NCBI GenBank assembly: GCA_023151275.1
Contig: JAKLJI010000008.1
Span: forward strand, 1-64,000
From: Bacteroidia bacterium
GTDB lineage: Bacteria > Bacteroidota > Bacteroidia > UKL13-3
Length of the DNA: 64,000 nucleotides
Reading direction: 5' to 3'
Shown: piece by piece, positions 52,672-61,630 of the stretch
Layout: each line of letters begins with the position of its first letter
Position numbering within the stretch: position 1 is the first letter of the stretch
Program-made: the position numbers and the translations under genes
The notes under the pieces: model-generated
What the model saw: the letters and a program-made list of their open reading frames with translations, nothing else
The model's database searches: none
Told to the model about the DNA's origin: nothing

Positions 52672-54144
52672 ATGCAGTACAAGCTTCTTATTTCAAACCT
52701 CGACCCCGGATTCATTCGTATTGAAAGTCGAATTGAAACCCGTGGTGAAAGCAAATTGAATCTTCAATTGCCCAGCTGGAGGCCCGGCAGATACGAATTG
52801 GCAAATTATGCTAAAAATGTACGAAGCTTTGCCGCTTTCGACTCACAGGGAAATTCCTTGAACTGGCGCAAATTGAGTAAGGATTTGTGGGAAATAAACT
52901 GCGTTGGTCATGCTCAGATTGTAGTGACTTATGAATATTGGGCGCAACAATACGATGCAGGAGCTTCTTATATCAATGCAGATATGGTTTATGTGAATCC
53001 GGTGAATTGCTTCATGTATGTGGAAGGCCGCATCAGCGAGGCCTGCACACTTGAATTGGATGTTCCCGATTCCTACCAAATTGCTTGTCAGCTTGAATCT
53101 GATGGCAAACTGCTGAAGGCTGAAAGCTTTGATCGTTTGGCGGATAGTCCTTTCATTGCATCTTCTGCTTTGTTGCACCATCAATTTGAACAGCAGGGAT
53201 GTTGTTATCATTTTTGGGTTTATGGAGTAAGCAGCTTTCCCTTTGCCCAGCTCGAGAAAGATACCAGAGCTTATGCAGAGTTTCAGGTAAACTTGTTTGG
53301 TGATATGCCTTGCAAAGACTACCATTTTTTGTACCATATCCTGGAGAACAGATTCAGGCATGGTGTTGAGCATGCAGACTCTACGGTAATCGCCATGGGT
53401 CCCGCAACGGAATTGGAGCAGCCCTCGTTTTACAACGATTTTCTGGCAATCAGTTCGCACGAATTGTTTCACTTGTGGAATGTGAAGCGCATTCGTCCTG
53501 CCGAGATGTGGCCGTATGATTTTACGCGTGAGAATTACGCCGAAACCGGATACATGTACGAAGGAGTAACCACCTATTATGGCGATTTAGCCTTGGTTCG
53601 TTCGGGCGTTTGGACAGAGGAGCAATACCTGGAAAGCCTGAGTGGTGATATCACGAGGCACTTGAACAATCCCGGAAAAGACAACTATTCGCTTGCCATG
53701 TCGAGTTACGATACCTGGCTTGACGGTTATGTTCCCGGAGTCCCCGGTAGGAAAGTTTCCATTTATACCGAAGGATTGGTAGCGGCTTGGATTGCTGATG
53801 TTTTCATCTTGCAAAGTACGCATGGCAAGCACCGCATGGACCATGTGATGCAGGCCTTGTATGAAAGCACCTGGAAGCAAGGGAGAGGGTATAGGCACAA
53901 GGACATCAAGCATCTAATGGAGGAAATGTCGGGCTTGAATTTTGAGGATTATTTCAAGGATATCATTTTTGGGGTAGGCAAGTTTGGAGATTACCTTACC
54001 AAAGTACTGAACCTGTTGGGCTTGGTAATTGAAAGGCAAGTTGATGATTTGCAAGGAATCAGTTATCGGGTTGCAAAGAATGCGGAAGCAGGATTGGCGG
54101 AGCAGGAATTGTTTGCAAAATGGCTGGTGAAAGCGAAAATTTGA
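52672..54144 (+). CDS. M61-family (glycyl aminopeptidase-like) metallopeptidase
   Basis: 490 residues from ATG 52672 (open frame starts earlier, but 'MQYKLLISNLDPGFIRIES' is the natural N-terminal beta domain). N-terminal beta-sandwich, then the catalytic domain with the zinc motif 'SSHELFHLWNVKRIRP' (HExxH) and the distal Glu in 'GYMYEGVTTYYGDLALVR'. The C-terminal region 'EEMSGLNFEDYFKDIIFG' is typical of M61, but the PDZ domain that usually ends the protein is shortened. Without a signal peptide it is predicted to act in the cytoplasm. Neighbours give no clue to substrate. Confidence 0.88.
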   Translation: MQYKLLISNLDPGFIRIESRIETRGESKLNLQLPSWRPGRYELANYAKNVRSFAAFDSQGNSLNWRKLSKDLWEINCVGHAQIVVTYEYWAQQYDAGASYINADMVYVNPVNCFMYVEGRISEACTLELDVPDSYQIACQLESDGKLLKAESFDRLADSPFIASSALLHHQFEQQGCCYHFWVYGVSSFPFAQLEKDTRAYAEFQVNLFGDMPCKDYHFLYHILENRFRHGVEHADSTVIAMGPATELEQPSFYNDFLAISSHELFHLWNVKRIRPAEMWPYDFTRENYAETGYMYEGVTTYYGDLALVRSGVWTEEQYLESLSGDITRHLNNPGKDNYSLAMSSYDTWLDGYVPGVPGRKVSIYTEGLVAAWIADVFILQSTHGKHRMDHVMQALYESTWKQGRGYRHKDIKHLMEEMSGLNFEDYFKDIIFGVGKFGDYLTKVLNLLGLVIERQVDDLQGISYRVAKNAEAGLAEQELFAKWLVKAKI

Positions 54145-54193
54145 CTTTTATCATAAATTGCTAATCCCTTTCTTTGCTGCAAAGCCCCTGCAT

Positions 54194-54904
54194 ATGCAAA
54201 AGATTTACCTTGAATGCCAACATTGCAATTCGGGAAACATCTCGTTTCTGAAGTATTGCACTGAAGAGGAAAAAGAGAAGATTACGATGGCAAAGACCTG
54301 TTCTCATTACAAAAAAGGTCAGTCCATTTTTTACGAAGATAATATTCCTCTCGGAATCCACTGTATCAGCAAAGGATCGGTTAAATTAACCCGGTCAAAC
54401 AAAGACGGTAAAGAACAAATTATCCGCTTTGCACGCGATGGAGAATTTTTGGGTTACAGGGCATTGATAGCAGACGAGCCATTGGTTGCAACAGCAACTT
54501 GCATAGAAGATACCATTTCTTGTTTTATTCCTAAGACCGTATTTCTGGACTTGTTGGAGCGCAATCCACAAGTAAATAAAATGATGTTGAAGGCGCTTTG
54601 CCACGATCTTGGTATAGCCGATGAGAAGATTCAGAGTCTTGCTCAGAAATCGGTTCGTGAGCGTTTGGCTGAGACCTTGTTGTTCTTGCACCAAACGTTC
54701 CACTACGATGATCAGCAGCAGGATAATCTGATTGCAGTTACCTTGCCCCGTGAAGACATTGCAAACATTGTTGGAACCGCAACTGAAACTGTAATTCGTT
54801 TATTGTCTGAATTCAAGAGCGATAAGCTGATTGATATGGAAGGCAAGAAAATCCGTATTCTGAACAGAGCGGCATTGGAGAAAATTTCACACGCATCGGT
54901 ATAA
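54194..54904 (+). CDS. CRP/FNR-family regulator with N-terminal Cys cluster
   Basis: 236 residues from ATG 54194 (first residues 'QKIYLECQHCNSGNI'). Cyclic-nucleotide-like sensory domain followed by a C-terminal winged HTH ('LPREDIANIVGTATETVIRL' with 'LLSEFKSDKLI'). Four cysteines stand near the N-terminus ('ECQHC', 'LKYCTEEE' and 'AKTCSHY'), a layout that could hold an Fe-S cluster for oxygen sensing as in FNR, although the spacing differs from E. coli FNR. The gene precedes the cbb3 oxidase cluster by about 5 kb; FNR-like boxes occur upstream of ccoNO (59351) and at 10338, so it is the likely regulator of both, by inference. The next gene starts 2 bp later. Confidence 0.88.
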   Translation: MQKIYLECQHCNSGNISFLKYCTEEEKEKITMAKTCSHYKKGQSIFYEDNIPLGIHCISKGSVKLTRSNKDGKEQIIRFARDGEFLGYRALIADEPLVATATCIEDTISCFIPKTVFLDLLERNPQVNKMMLKALCHDLGIADEKIQSLAQKSVRERLAETLLFLHQTFHYDDQQQDNLIAVTLPREDIANIVGTATETVIRLLSEFKSDKLIDMEGKKIRILNRAALEKISHASV

Positions 54905-54906
54905 TC

Positions 54907-55668
54907 TTGAAGCCTGAATTTGGGTTTGCCCTATCGGGAGGAGGAGTTCGCGGCTTTGCGCATCTTGGTGTCATTAAGGCCCTTTCTGAGCGCGGCATTG
55001 AACCCGGAATGATTTCCGGAGTTAGTGCAGGAGCCATTGTTGGTGTTTTGTTGGCCGATGGTTACAGCGCAGATGAGGTTTTGCGGATGTTGTCGGAGCT
55101 GGACCTTTTTAAGATGCTTAAAATTAAGGCTCGTCCATTGGGCCTGCTAAAACCGGAAGGCTTTCAACAAAAGCTCAATGAAATGTTGCGGGCCAAATCC
55201 TTTGAGGAACTCAAAATACCCTTTTTTGTAACGGCGACCAATTTGCATAAAGCCCAGGCTGAAGTGTTCTCGACTGGGAATTTAATAGACCCGGTAATTG
55301 CCTCGATGTCGTTTCCATTGGTAATTCGACCGCATAAATTGAATGGGGAGTTGTATGTGGATGGAGGATTGATGGATAATTTGCCGGTACATCCGCTGGA
55401 GGAAAAGGTGGAACGGATTATTGGGGTGTATGTAAACCCGGTGAAGGATATTCCTGAAAAATTCAAAACCCGGAACTATGCAGACAGATTGGTTCATATT
55501 GCCTTGCGTGCGAATATTATGTCGAGCATAGAAAAGTGTTATTGGTTTATTGAGCCACCTGGATTGTTAGATAATCATCTGTTTAAGTTAACCAATGCGC
55601 GGAGCATTTTTACGGTTGGCTACGATTACGCAAATTATTTTCTTGATAGTCAATTAATTCAGGACTAG
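54907..55668 (+). CDS. Patatin-like phospholipase
   Basis: 253 residues. Ser-Asp hydrolase: oxyanion-hole motif 'SGGGVRGFAHLG', nucleophile Ser40 in 'GVSAG', catalytic Asp152 in 'YVDGGLMDNLP'. The start is a TTG at 54907, three bases after the stop of the regulator; no ATG is available before the glycine-rich loop. No signal peptide, so the enzyme is probably cytoplasmic. Cytosolic bacterial patatin-like esterases often stand alone; here it is tied to the FNR-type regulator gene, suggesting common transcription, though the substrate is unknown. Confidence 0.92.
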   Translation: MKPEFGFALSGGGVRGFAHLGVIKALSERGIEPGMISGVSAGAIVGVLLADGYSADEVLRMLSELDLFKMLKIKARPLGLLKPEGFQQKLNEMLRAKSFEELKIPFFVTATNLHKAQAEVFSTGNLIDPVIASMSFPLVIRPHKLNGELYVDGGLMDNLPVHPLEEKVERIIGVYVNPVKDIPEKFKTRNYADRLVHIALRANIMSSIEKCYWFIEPPGLLDNHLFKLTNARSIFTVGYDYANYFLDSQLIQD

Positions 55669-55676
55669 ATTTCAGC

Positions 55677-55742
55677 CTGACTTAAATCATAGCCGCGTCT
55701 GAGGTTCGTCATTTTTAGGGGATAGATGGGAAGCTATTTTTG
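55677..55742 (+). promoter_or_regulatory. Promoter of the usp-cco genes with a possible degenerate FNR half-site
   Basis: -7 element TATTTTTG at 55735-55742 (full match to TAnnTTTG), 20 bp before ATG 55763. About 50 bp upstream, CTGACTTAAATCAT (55677-55690) matches TTGAT-N4-ATCAA at only 7 of 10 positions and is a weak candidate. Confidence 0.4.
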
Positions 55743-55762
55743 GTACATAAAAAGAATATCCC

Positions 55763-56599
55763 ATGATACGCAACATGCTCATTTTAATGGATGGAACGCC
55801 AAAAGCCGAAGGTCTTTTGGATTGTTCGCTCCGGCTGTTTCGTTCGGAAGAAAATCATTATCAGGGCGCGTTTGTGGAAGGGATCAGTACCCGTAACCTC
55901 AATCAGGTTTTTGATACTCCCGAGCTAATTGCCAACCAATATACCCGTTCAGAAATTATCGAAAAGATTCTGCATGCCAATATTGAAAACAGTACTGAAT
56001 TCATTGAACGTTTTATCCATAAATGCGATGAATTGGAGCTGAAAACCAAGGTGTATTTGTCGCCACAGGATGTAGATTTGAACTTAATCAATCAAAGCAT
56101 TTACAGCGATTTGTTTTTGGTAGGAAAAGAAATTTTCACCAAAGAGAATATCGATAAGTATTCCTTTTCAACCATCAAAGCGCTGCTTAGAAATACCCGT
56201 TGTCCGGTGTTGTTGTTGTCGTGTGAAGTTGAGAAATTCAACAATATTGTTTTGCTGTTTGATGGAAGCAAGCGCTCATTTGAAGCCATAAAATTGTTTA
56301 TGTACTTGATGGCTGATCAGGTTGCAGAAAACAGAATTTTATTAAATGTGGTGGTAACTGAAGAGAGTTCGGGACAAGAGAAGCATGTGATAGATTACCT
56401 TAAAAATTACAAGCAGCATTTCTCTATACACCGTGTTTATCCGGAGAATTATTACCGTGAATTGTTAACGCTATTGGCAGGGCTTGAAGGCTTCTTGCTG
56501 GTATCAGGTGTAAATAAAGATGAAATTATTGACGACATGTTGTTGAACAAGCAAGGTTCGTTTTTTATGAGTCCAAACCGGTCTGTATTTCTAGGATAA
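55763..56599 (+). CDS. Universal stress protein-like tandem UspA-domain protein
   Basis: 278 residues, two diverged UspA-type halves. First half: 'MLILMDGTPKAEGLLDCSLR', 'NQSIYSDLFLVGKEIF' and 'ALLRNTRCPVLLLSCEV'; second half: 'NIVLLFDGSKRSFEAIKLFM', 'NRILLNVVVTEE', 'GLEGFLLVSGVN' and 'SFFMSPNRSVFLG'. UspA proteins respond to stress and bind ATP in some members; here the ATP-binding 'GxxGS' signature is weak. The gene is 3 bp upstream of ccoI and thus part of the cbb3 oxidase cluster; Bacteroidota often place a Usp gene there. Confidence 0.85.
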   Translation: MIRNMLILMDGTPKAEGLLDCSLRLFRSEENHYQGAFVEGISTRNLNQVFDTPELIANQYTRSEIIEKILHANIENSTEFIERFIHKCDELELKTKVYLSPQDVDLNLINQSIYSDLFLVGKEIFTKENIDKYSFSTIKALLRNTRCPVLLLSCEVEKFNNIVLLFDGSKRSFEAIKLFMYLMADQVAENRILLNVVVTEESSGQEKHVIDYLKNYKQHFSIHRVYPENYYRELLTLLAGLEGFLLVSGVNKDEIIDDMLLNKQGSFFMSPNRSVFLG

Positions 56600-56602
56600 A
56601 CA

Positions 56603-59029
56603 ATGGTGAAATCGAAACAGGCAACAGGAATAAGCTGTTACCACTGCGGAGATAAGATTCAACAAACACATCTCGTATTTGACGAAAAAGACTTTTGCTG
56701 CAATGGCTGTCAGCAAGTGTATGAATTGTTATCGGCAAATAACCTTTGCGATTATTATTCATTGGAAGACACCCCTGGAATTCAACGGAGGAATCCGGTG
56801 TCGGGAGTGAAATACAATTTTCTCGACGACGAGCAAATACAGAACCAATTAATTCAATTTCGCGATGAAAAGATTTCCAGGATTACTTTTCATATTCCAA
56901 CTATGCACTGCAGCAGTTGCATTTGGTTGTTGGAGAGTTTATTCAAGCTTGAGAAAGGCATCAAATCAAGCCGTGTAGATTTTTTGAAAAAACAAGTACT
57001 CATCACCTTCGCACACCAGGAAGTATCCTTAAAAGGAGTGGTTGAGTTGTTAAGTTCATTGGGGTATGAGCCAGCCTTAAACCTAAATGATATTGAAGGT
57101 CGGAAAAAAAGCGCCACCAATAACCGGTTGTTGTATCGCCTGGGTGTTGCCGGGTTCAGCTTCGGGAACATCATGCTCATCAGCTTTCCCGAGTATTTTG
57201 GTTTGGATGCATTTTCACGTTCCGATTTTTCGAGGTTGTTTGGTTACCTGAATTTTATTTTAGCCATTCCAACCTTTGTTTACAGTTCAAGCGATTACTT
57301 TATATCAGCTTACAGAAGCTTGAGGAAGAAGATAATCAATATTGATTTTCCGCTTGCATTGGGCATTTTGGTCATGTTCCTCCGAAGTTCGTATGAGATT
57401 TTCTCGCATTCCGGAATAGGTTATTTTGATACATTGGCTGGATTGGTTTTCTTCTTGCTCTTGGGCAAATGGGTTCAGCAGCGTACTGTTGATACCATTT
57501 CCTTTGAAAGGGATTATAAATCTTATTTTCCGGTTGCGGTTTCAGTCCTTTTACCGGAAGGAGAGACTACAGTTCCAGTAAGTCAGTTGAAGGTAGGTGA
57601 TCGCATTCTTATCCGCAACAATGAAATTATCCCTGCAGACTCTATTCTATTGGCAGGTGAGGCCAAAATTGATTTCAGTTTTGTAACCGGAGAAAGTCTT
57701 CCCATTCAGAAAGTATTGGGAGAGCAGATTTATGCAGGAGGCAGGCAAACCGGTGGAAACATAGAGCTTGAAGTAGCTAAACATGTTTCACAAAGTTACC
57801 TGACACAACTGTGGAATTCGGAGCAATTTGGCAAAGAAGGAAAGAGCAATCTGGAAAGCTTCCAGACCATGGTAAGCAAGTACTTTACCTTTTTCTTATT
57901 GGCAGTTGCAATCAGTTCAGCCGTATTTTGGTTGATTGTGAATCCTGCACATAGTTTAAATGCCTTTACAGCCGTACTTATTATAGCATGTCCTTGTGCA
58001 TTGGCCTTATCAAGTCCGTTTGCTTTGGGAAATGCCATGCGTTTGTTGGGCAGGGCGCGTTTGTATTTAAAAGGTCCGGAAGTGGTAGAACGCATGGCTC
58101 ATGTTAACCATGTTGTATTTGACAAAACCGGAACATTAACCAGTTCTTCGGAAGCTGTTATTGAATGGCATGGCCGCGAGTTGAAAGAAGAAGAGCAATT
58201 CCAAATTGGTGCTTTGTGTAACCAATCGGTTCATCCATTAAGCAGGAAAATTGCAGGTTATTTGCCACATTCGAGCAAGCAGCTCAGTGTTTCCGATTTT
58301 CATGAACTAACAGGCAGAGGATTGAGCGGACGAGTTCAAGGAAAGGAAGTAAAAGCCGGGAGTGCAAGTTATCTGGAAGTGCCAAGTCAGCAGGAACAAA
58401 ATTTGTTGGCCAGTAGGGTTTATATCTCGCTTGAAAACGAGTTGGCTGGTTACTTCGAAATTAAGCATGCGTACCGCGAAAGTTTGAAGTCGGTTCTAAC
58501 ATCTTTGTCGGAAGGACGGAAATTGAGTTTGCTTAGTGGAGATAAGGATACTGAGCGAGCCATCATGCAAGATTTTTTTCCATCGGGTTCGGCTTTGCAT
58601 TTCAATCAAACTCCGGCAGATAAAATGCTTTACATCGACAGGTTGCATGCCAATGGTGCGGTAAGTGCTATGATAGGAGATGGACTGAATGATGCGGGGG
58701 CATTGAAAGTTTCAACGGTGGGCATTTCGGTATCTGAGAATACTGCGCATTTTTCACCAGCCAGTGATGCCATTATGGATGCCTCGGTGTTTGGGAAGTC
58801 GGGTAATTTCTTCCGCTTTGCCAAACACACCTTACTCACTATCCATATGAGTTTTGTAATTTCGTTCTTATACAACTTGGTTGGATTGAGCTTTGCGGTT
58901 CAAGGAACATTGTCGCCATTGGTAGCAGCCATATTGATGCCCATCAGTTCCATAACCGTCATTGTTTTTACCACAGGTATGACCACTTATTTTGCCTTTA
59001 AGGATAGATTGTTTCAACCCGAAAATTAG
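56603..59029 (+). CDS. ccoI: Copper-translocating P-type ATPase for cbb3 oxidase assembly
   Basis: 808 residues. It pumps copper across the inner membrane for CuB of the cbb3 oxidase. From the N-terminus: a Cys-rich zinc-ribbon-like part ('ISCYHCGDKI', 'FCCNGCQQVY'), a heavy-metal-associated domain with 'MHCSSC' (101-106), TM helices, actuator 'TGES', 'CPCALALSSPF' (463-, copper-binding TM6), phosphorylation site 'DKTGT' (507-511) and hinge 'GDGLNDAGAL'. The order and the ccoS gene six bases later identify the FixI/CcoI group. The extra Cys-rich N-terminal segment (MCxxC plus CCxxC) is common in the group and probably holds metal. Third gene of the cluster. Confidence 0.95.
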   Translation: MVKSKQATGISCYHCGDKIQQTHLVFDEKDFCCNGCQQVYELLSANNLCDYYSLEDTPGIQRRNPVSGVKYNFLDDEQIQNQLIQFRDEKISRITFHIPTMHCSSCIWLLESLFKLEKGIKSSRVDFLKKQVLITFAHQEVSLKGVVELLSSLGYEPALNLNDIEGRKKSATNNRLLYRLGVAGFSFGNIMLISFPEYFGLDAFSRSDFSRLFGYLNFILAIPTFVYSSSDYFISAYRSLRKKIINIDFPLALGILVMFLRSSYEIFSHSGIGYFDTLAGLVFFLLLGKWVQQRTVDTISFERDYKSYFPVAVSVLLPEGETTVPVSQLKVGDRILIRNNEIIPADSILLAGEAKIDFSFVTGESLPIQKVLGEQIYAGGRQTGGNIELEVAKHVSQSYLTQLWNSEQFGKEGKSNLESFQTMVSKYFTFFLLAVAISSAVFWLIVNPAHSLNAFTAVLIIACPCALALSSPFALGNAMRLLGRARLYLKGPEVVERMAHVNHVVFDKTGTLTSSSEAVIEWHGRELKEEEQFQIGALCNQSVHPLSRKIAGYLPHSSKQLSVSDFHELTGRGLSGRVQGKEVKAGSASYLEVPSQQEQNLLASRVYISLENELAGYFEIKHAYRESLKSVLTSLSEGRKLSLLSGDKDTERAIMQDFFPSGSALHFNQTPADKMLYIDRLHANGAVSAMIGDGLNDAGALKVSTVGISVSENTAHFSPASDAIMDASVFGKSGNFFRFAKHTLLTIHMSFVISFLYNLVGLSFAVQGTLSPLVAAILMPISSITVIVFTTGMTTYFAFKDRLFQPEN

Positions 59030-59034
59030 AAGTT

Positions 59035-59214
59035 ATGAGTATCATGTATTTATTAATAGGCTGTAGTTTGATAATGGCCATTGGATTTTTGGCAGCCTTT
59101 ATCTGGTCGGTAAAATCGGGGCAATTGGAAGACGATTATACACCTTCAGTCAGAATATTATTTGAAGATAAAGTAAGCGATGCTGGAGGGACTGAGAAAA
59201 AGTCGGATAAGTAA
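59035..59214 (+). CDS. ccoS: cbb3-type oxidase assembly protein CcoS
   Basis: 59 residues, missed by length-based ORF calling. Sequence starts 'MSIMYLLIGCSLIMAIGFLA' and continues 'AFIWSVKSGQLEDDYTP', the usual CcoS layout: one TM helix with the tail motif W-x-x-x-S-G-Q-x-D-D. It assists incorporation of cofactors into the CcoN subunit. It lies five bases after ccoI and is followed by a strong terminator. Confidence 0.93.
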   Translation: MSIMYLLIGCSLIMAIGFLAAFIWSVKSGQLEDDYTPSVRILFEDKVSDAGGTEKKSDK

Positions 59215-59222
59215 ACACCTAG

Positions 59223-59250
59223 AAAATCACCCAATTGGGTGATTTTTTTT
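59223..59250 (+). terminator. Rho-independent terminator after ccoS
   Basis: ATCACCC with GGGTGAT around AATT, perfect palindrome, followed by a run of eight T. It separates the Usp-ccoI-ccoS unit from the ccoNO unit, so ccoNO needs its own promoter. Confidence 0.9.
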
Positions 59251-59255
59251 ATTTC

Positions 59256-59310
59256 ATGAGTTAACTCATATTCATGAAAATGGGGTTAAATTTTACAATT
59301 CAAATTGTAA
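59256..59310. promoter_or_regulatory. Two palindromic operator candidates upstream of ccoNO
   Basis: ATGAGTTAACTCAT (59256-59269) is a perfect 14-bp palindrome, and TTACAATTCAAATTGTAA (59293-59310) is a perfect inverted repeat with a 2-bp centre. They lie 41 bp or more upstream of the FNR-like box and are not part of a terminator, so they are candidate sites for one or two other regulators. Confidence 0.45.
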
Positions 59311-59350
59311 GTTATTGAAATTCAATATGCGGAACGCTTGTTAGGTAATC

Positions 59351-59364
59351 TTGATAAAAATCAG
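59351..59364. promoter_or_regulatory. FNR-type box upstream of ccoNO
   Basis: TTGATAAAAATCAG matches TTGAT-N4-ATCAA at nine of ten conserved positions. Its centre is about 64 bp upstream of the predicted ccoNO transcription start, a usual position for activation by a CRP/FNR-type protein. The likely ligand protein is encoded at 54194-54904. Confidence 0.6.
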
Positions 59365-59387
59365 GTAGCTAACTAATTCCGGTCATA

Positions 59388-59416
59388 TTTTGGTCATAAG
59401 GGTGGGGATATTTTTG
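59388..59416 (+). promoter_or_regulatory. Promoter of ccoNO
   Basis: -33 TTTTG (59388-59392), 16-bp spacer, -7 TATTTTTG (59409-59416). The ATG of ccoNO follows 28 bp later. Confidence 0.6.
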
Positions 59417-59444
59417 ATTCATTCAATTCAATTCTAGTACCCCC

Positions 59445-61574
59445 ATGCAAGTAGAACAATTCTCGTATGACAACCGGATAGTCCGGAACTTCATGATTGC
59501 ATCAGTAGTTTTTGCAGTCATTGGCATGCTGGTAGGTGTGATCATAGCTATTCAGCTTTACCTTCCTGCATTAAATTTGGGTCTTCCGTTCACCACGTTT
59601 GGACGTTTGAGGCCACTTCACACCAACGCCGTAATTTTTGCCTTTGTGGGCAATGCTATTTTTGCCGGCGTTTACTATTCATTGCAGCGCCTTACGAAAG
59701 CAAGATTATTCAGCGATTTGCTGAGTAATATTCACTTTTGGGGCTGGCAGTTAATTATTCTGTCTGCGGCTATTACTTTGCCACTTGGTTTAACCTCTTC
59801 AAAAGAGTATGCCGAGTTAGAATGGCCAATTGATATTGCTATTGCCCTAATCTGGGTGGTATTTGGTATCAATATGATTGGAACCATTATCAAGCGTAGG
59901 GAACGTCACATGTATGTGGCACTTTGGTTTTACATTGCTACGTTTGTTACGGTTGCCGTTCTCCATATTGTAAACTCTATTGAATTACCTGTAGGTATGT
60001 TCAAAAGTTATATGGTTTACGCAGGTGTTCAGGATGCTTTGGTGCAATGGTGGTATGGTCACAATGCGGTGGCATTTTTCTTAACTACACCTTATTTAGG
60101 TTTGATGTATTATTTCTTGCCAAAAGCAGTTAATCGTCCGGTTTATTCGTATAAGCTTTCAATTCTTCACTTTTGGACTTTGATATTCTTGTATATCTGG
60201 GCAGGTCCTCACCACTTGTTGTATTCTTCATTGCCAGATTGGGCTCAATCATTGGGTGTAGTATTTTCAATCATGTTGATTGCGCCATCTTGGGGTGGTA
60301 TGATCAATGGTTTGTTAACCCTTCGTGGAGCTTGGGATCGTGTTCGTGATGAACCGGTATTGAAGTTCTTCGCTGTAGGTGTAACTGCTTATGGTATGGC
60401 AACCTTTGAAGGTCCAATGCTTTCTTTGAAAAACGTAAATGCAATTGCTCACTTTACCGATTGGATTGTAGCTCACGTACACACAGGTGCATTGGGTTGG
60501 AATGGATTGATGACCTTTGGTATGTTCTACTGGATTGTTCCAAAAATTTATGGAACAAACTTGTACAGCAAATCCTTGGCAAATGTTCACTTCTGGATTT
60601 CAACCTTGGGTATTTTGTTCTATGCCATTCCTATGTACTGGTCGGGCTTTGCACAAGGTATGATGTGGAAAGAGTTCTTGCCAGAAGGTATGTTGAAGTA
60701 TCCAAACTTCTTGGAAACTACTTTGCAATTGTTGCCTATGCACATGATGCGTTCAGTTGGTGGAACCTTGTTCCTGAGCGGTGTATTCATCATGGCTTAT
60801 AACTTGATTAAAACTGCTGCAAGTGGCAAATTGATAGCCAATGAAGCAGCTGAAGCTCCAGCATTGGAGAAAAATTATACTCCTCACGGTTCACACAGCT
60901 ACTGGCACAAAGCCTTGGAGCGTAAGCCAATGACTTTAACCATTCTTTCGGTATTGGTTATCTTAATTGGAGGTATGATTGAGATTATTCCAATGTTGAC
61001 TGTTAAAGACAATATCCCAACCATTAGCAGTGTTAAACCTTATACACCGCTTGAGCTTGAAGGACGTGATATTTACATCCGTGAAGGTTGCGTAAGCTGT
61101 CACTCCCAAATGATTCGTCCATTCCGTAGTGAAACCGAGCGTTATGGTGAATATGCCAAAGCAGGGGAGTTTGTGTATGACCATCCATTCTTGTGGGGTT
61201 CAAAAAGAACAGGTCCGGACTTGTTGCGTGTAGGTGGTAAATATCCAGACAGCTGGCATTACAACCACATGATGGATCCAACTTCTATGTCGCCAAATTC
61301 AATCATGCCACCTTATCCTTGGTTGATGGAGAATTCGATGAACACAGGAGATATCGTTGGAAAAATCTCAGCCATGCGTTCTTTGGGCGTTCCCTATGAA
61401 GAAGGTTATGAAACCAAAGCTGAGGGCGATATGAAAGCACAAGCCGAGAAGATTGCAACAGGTTTGACCAAAGAAGGTTATCCGGTTGATTCAGACAAGG
61501 AAATCATTGCTCTGATTGCATATCTGCAACGTTTAGGAACCGATATCAAACTAAGCAAAACCGCAAGTAAATAA
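59445..61574 (+). CDS. ccoNO: Fused cbb3-type cytochrome c oxidase subunits I and II
   Basis: 709 residues. CcoN part (1-~470): 12 TM helices and conserved His ligands in 'RLRPLHTNAVIF' (low-spin heme), 'WWYGHNAVAFF' and 'AGPHHLLYSSLPDW' (CuB), 'VAHVHTGALGWNGL' (hemes). A TM linker ('TLTILSVLVILIGGMIEIIP') leads into the CcoO part with one c-type heme site 'EGCVSCHSQ' (Cys549-His553) and downstream Met candidates. The enzyme reduces O2 with high affinity and pumps protons. Separate genes are the rule in Proteobacteria; the fusion is typical of Bacteroidota. It is first in a unit of ccoNO, ccoQ, ccoP and ccoG, with its own promoter and FNR-like box. Confidence 0.96.
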   Translation: MQVEQFSYDNRIVRNFMIASVVFAVIGMLVGVIIAIQLYLPALNLGLPFTTFGRLRPLHTNAVIFAFVGNAIFAGVYYSLQRLTKARLFSDLLSNIHFWGWQLIILSAAITLPLGLTSSKEYAELEWPIDIAIALIWVVFGINMIGTIIKRRERHMYVALWFYIATFVTVAVLHIVNSIELPVGMFKSYMVYAGVQDALVQWWYGHNAVAFFLTTPYLGLMYYFLPKAVNRPVYSYKLSILHFWTLIFLYIWAGPHHLLYSSLPDWAQSLGVVFSIMLIAPSWGGMINGLLTLRGAWDRVRDEPVLKFFAVGVTAYGMATFEGPMLSLKNVNAIAHFTDWIVAHVHTGALGWNGLMTFGMFYWIVPKIYGTNLYSKSLANVHFWISTLGILFYAIPMYWSGFAQGMMWKEFLPEGMLKYPNFLETTLQLLPMHMMRSVGGTLFLSGVFIMAYNLIKTAASGKLIANEAAEAPALEKNYTPHGSHSYWHKALERKPMTLTILSVLVILIGGMIEIIPMLTVKDNIPTISSVKPYTPLELEGRDIYIREGCVSCHSQMIRPFRSETERYGEYAKAGEFVYDHPFLWGSKRTGPDLLRVGGKYPDSWHYNHMMDPTSMSPNSIMPPYPWLMENSMNTGDIVGKISAMRSLGVPYEEGYETKAEGDMKAQAEKIATGLTKEGYPVDSDKEIIALIAYLQRLGTDIKLSKTASK

Positions 61575-61586
61575 AACATTGATAAG

Positions 61587-61616
61587 CCCCGGAGTTTGGC
61601 TTGCTGAATTCCGGGG
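61587..61616 (+). other. Intercistronic stem-loop between ccoNO and ccoQ
   Basis: CCCCGGA (61587-61593) with TCCGGGG (61610-61616) around a 16-nt loop. No T-run follows and the ccoQ ATG is 15 bp away, so it is more likely an mRNA processing or stability element than a terminator. Confidence 0.5.
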
Positions 61617-61630
61617 ATAATAAAAAACAT

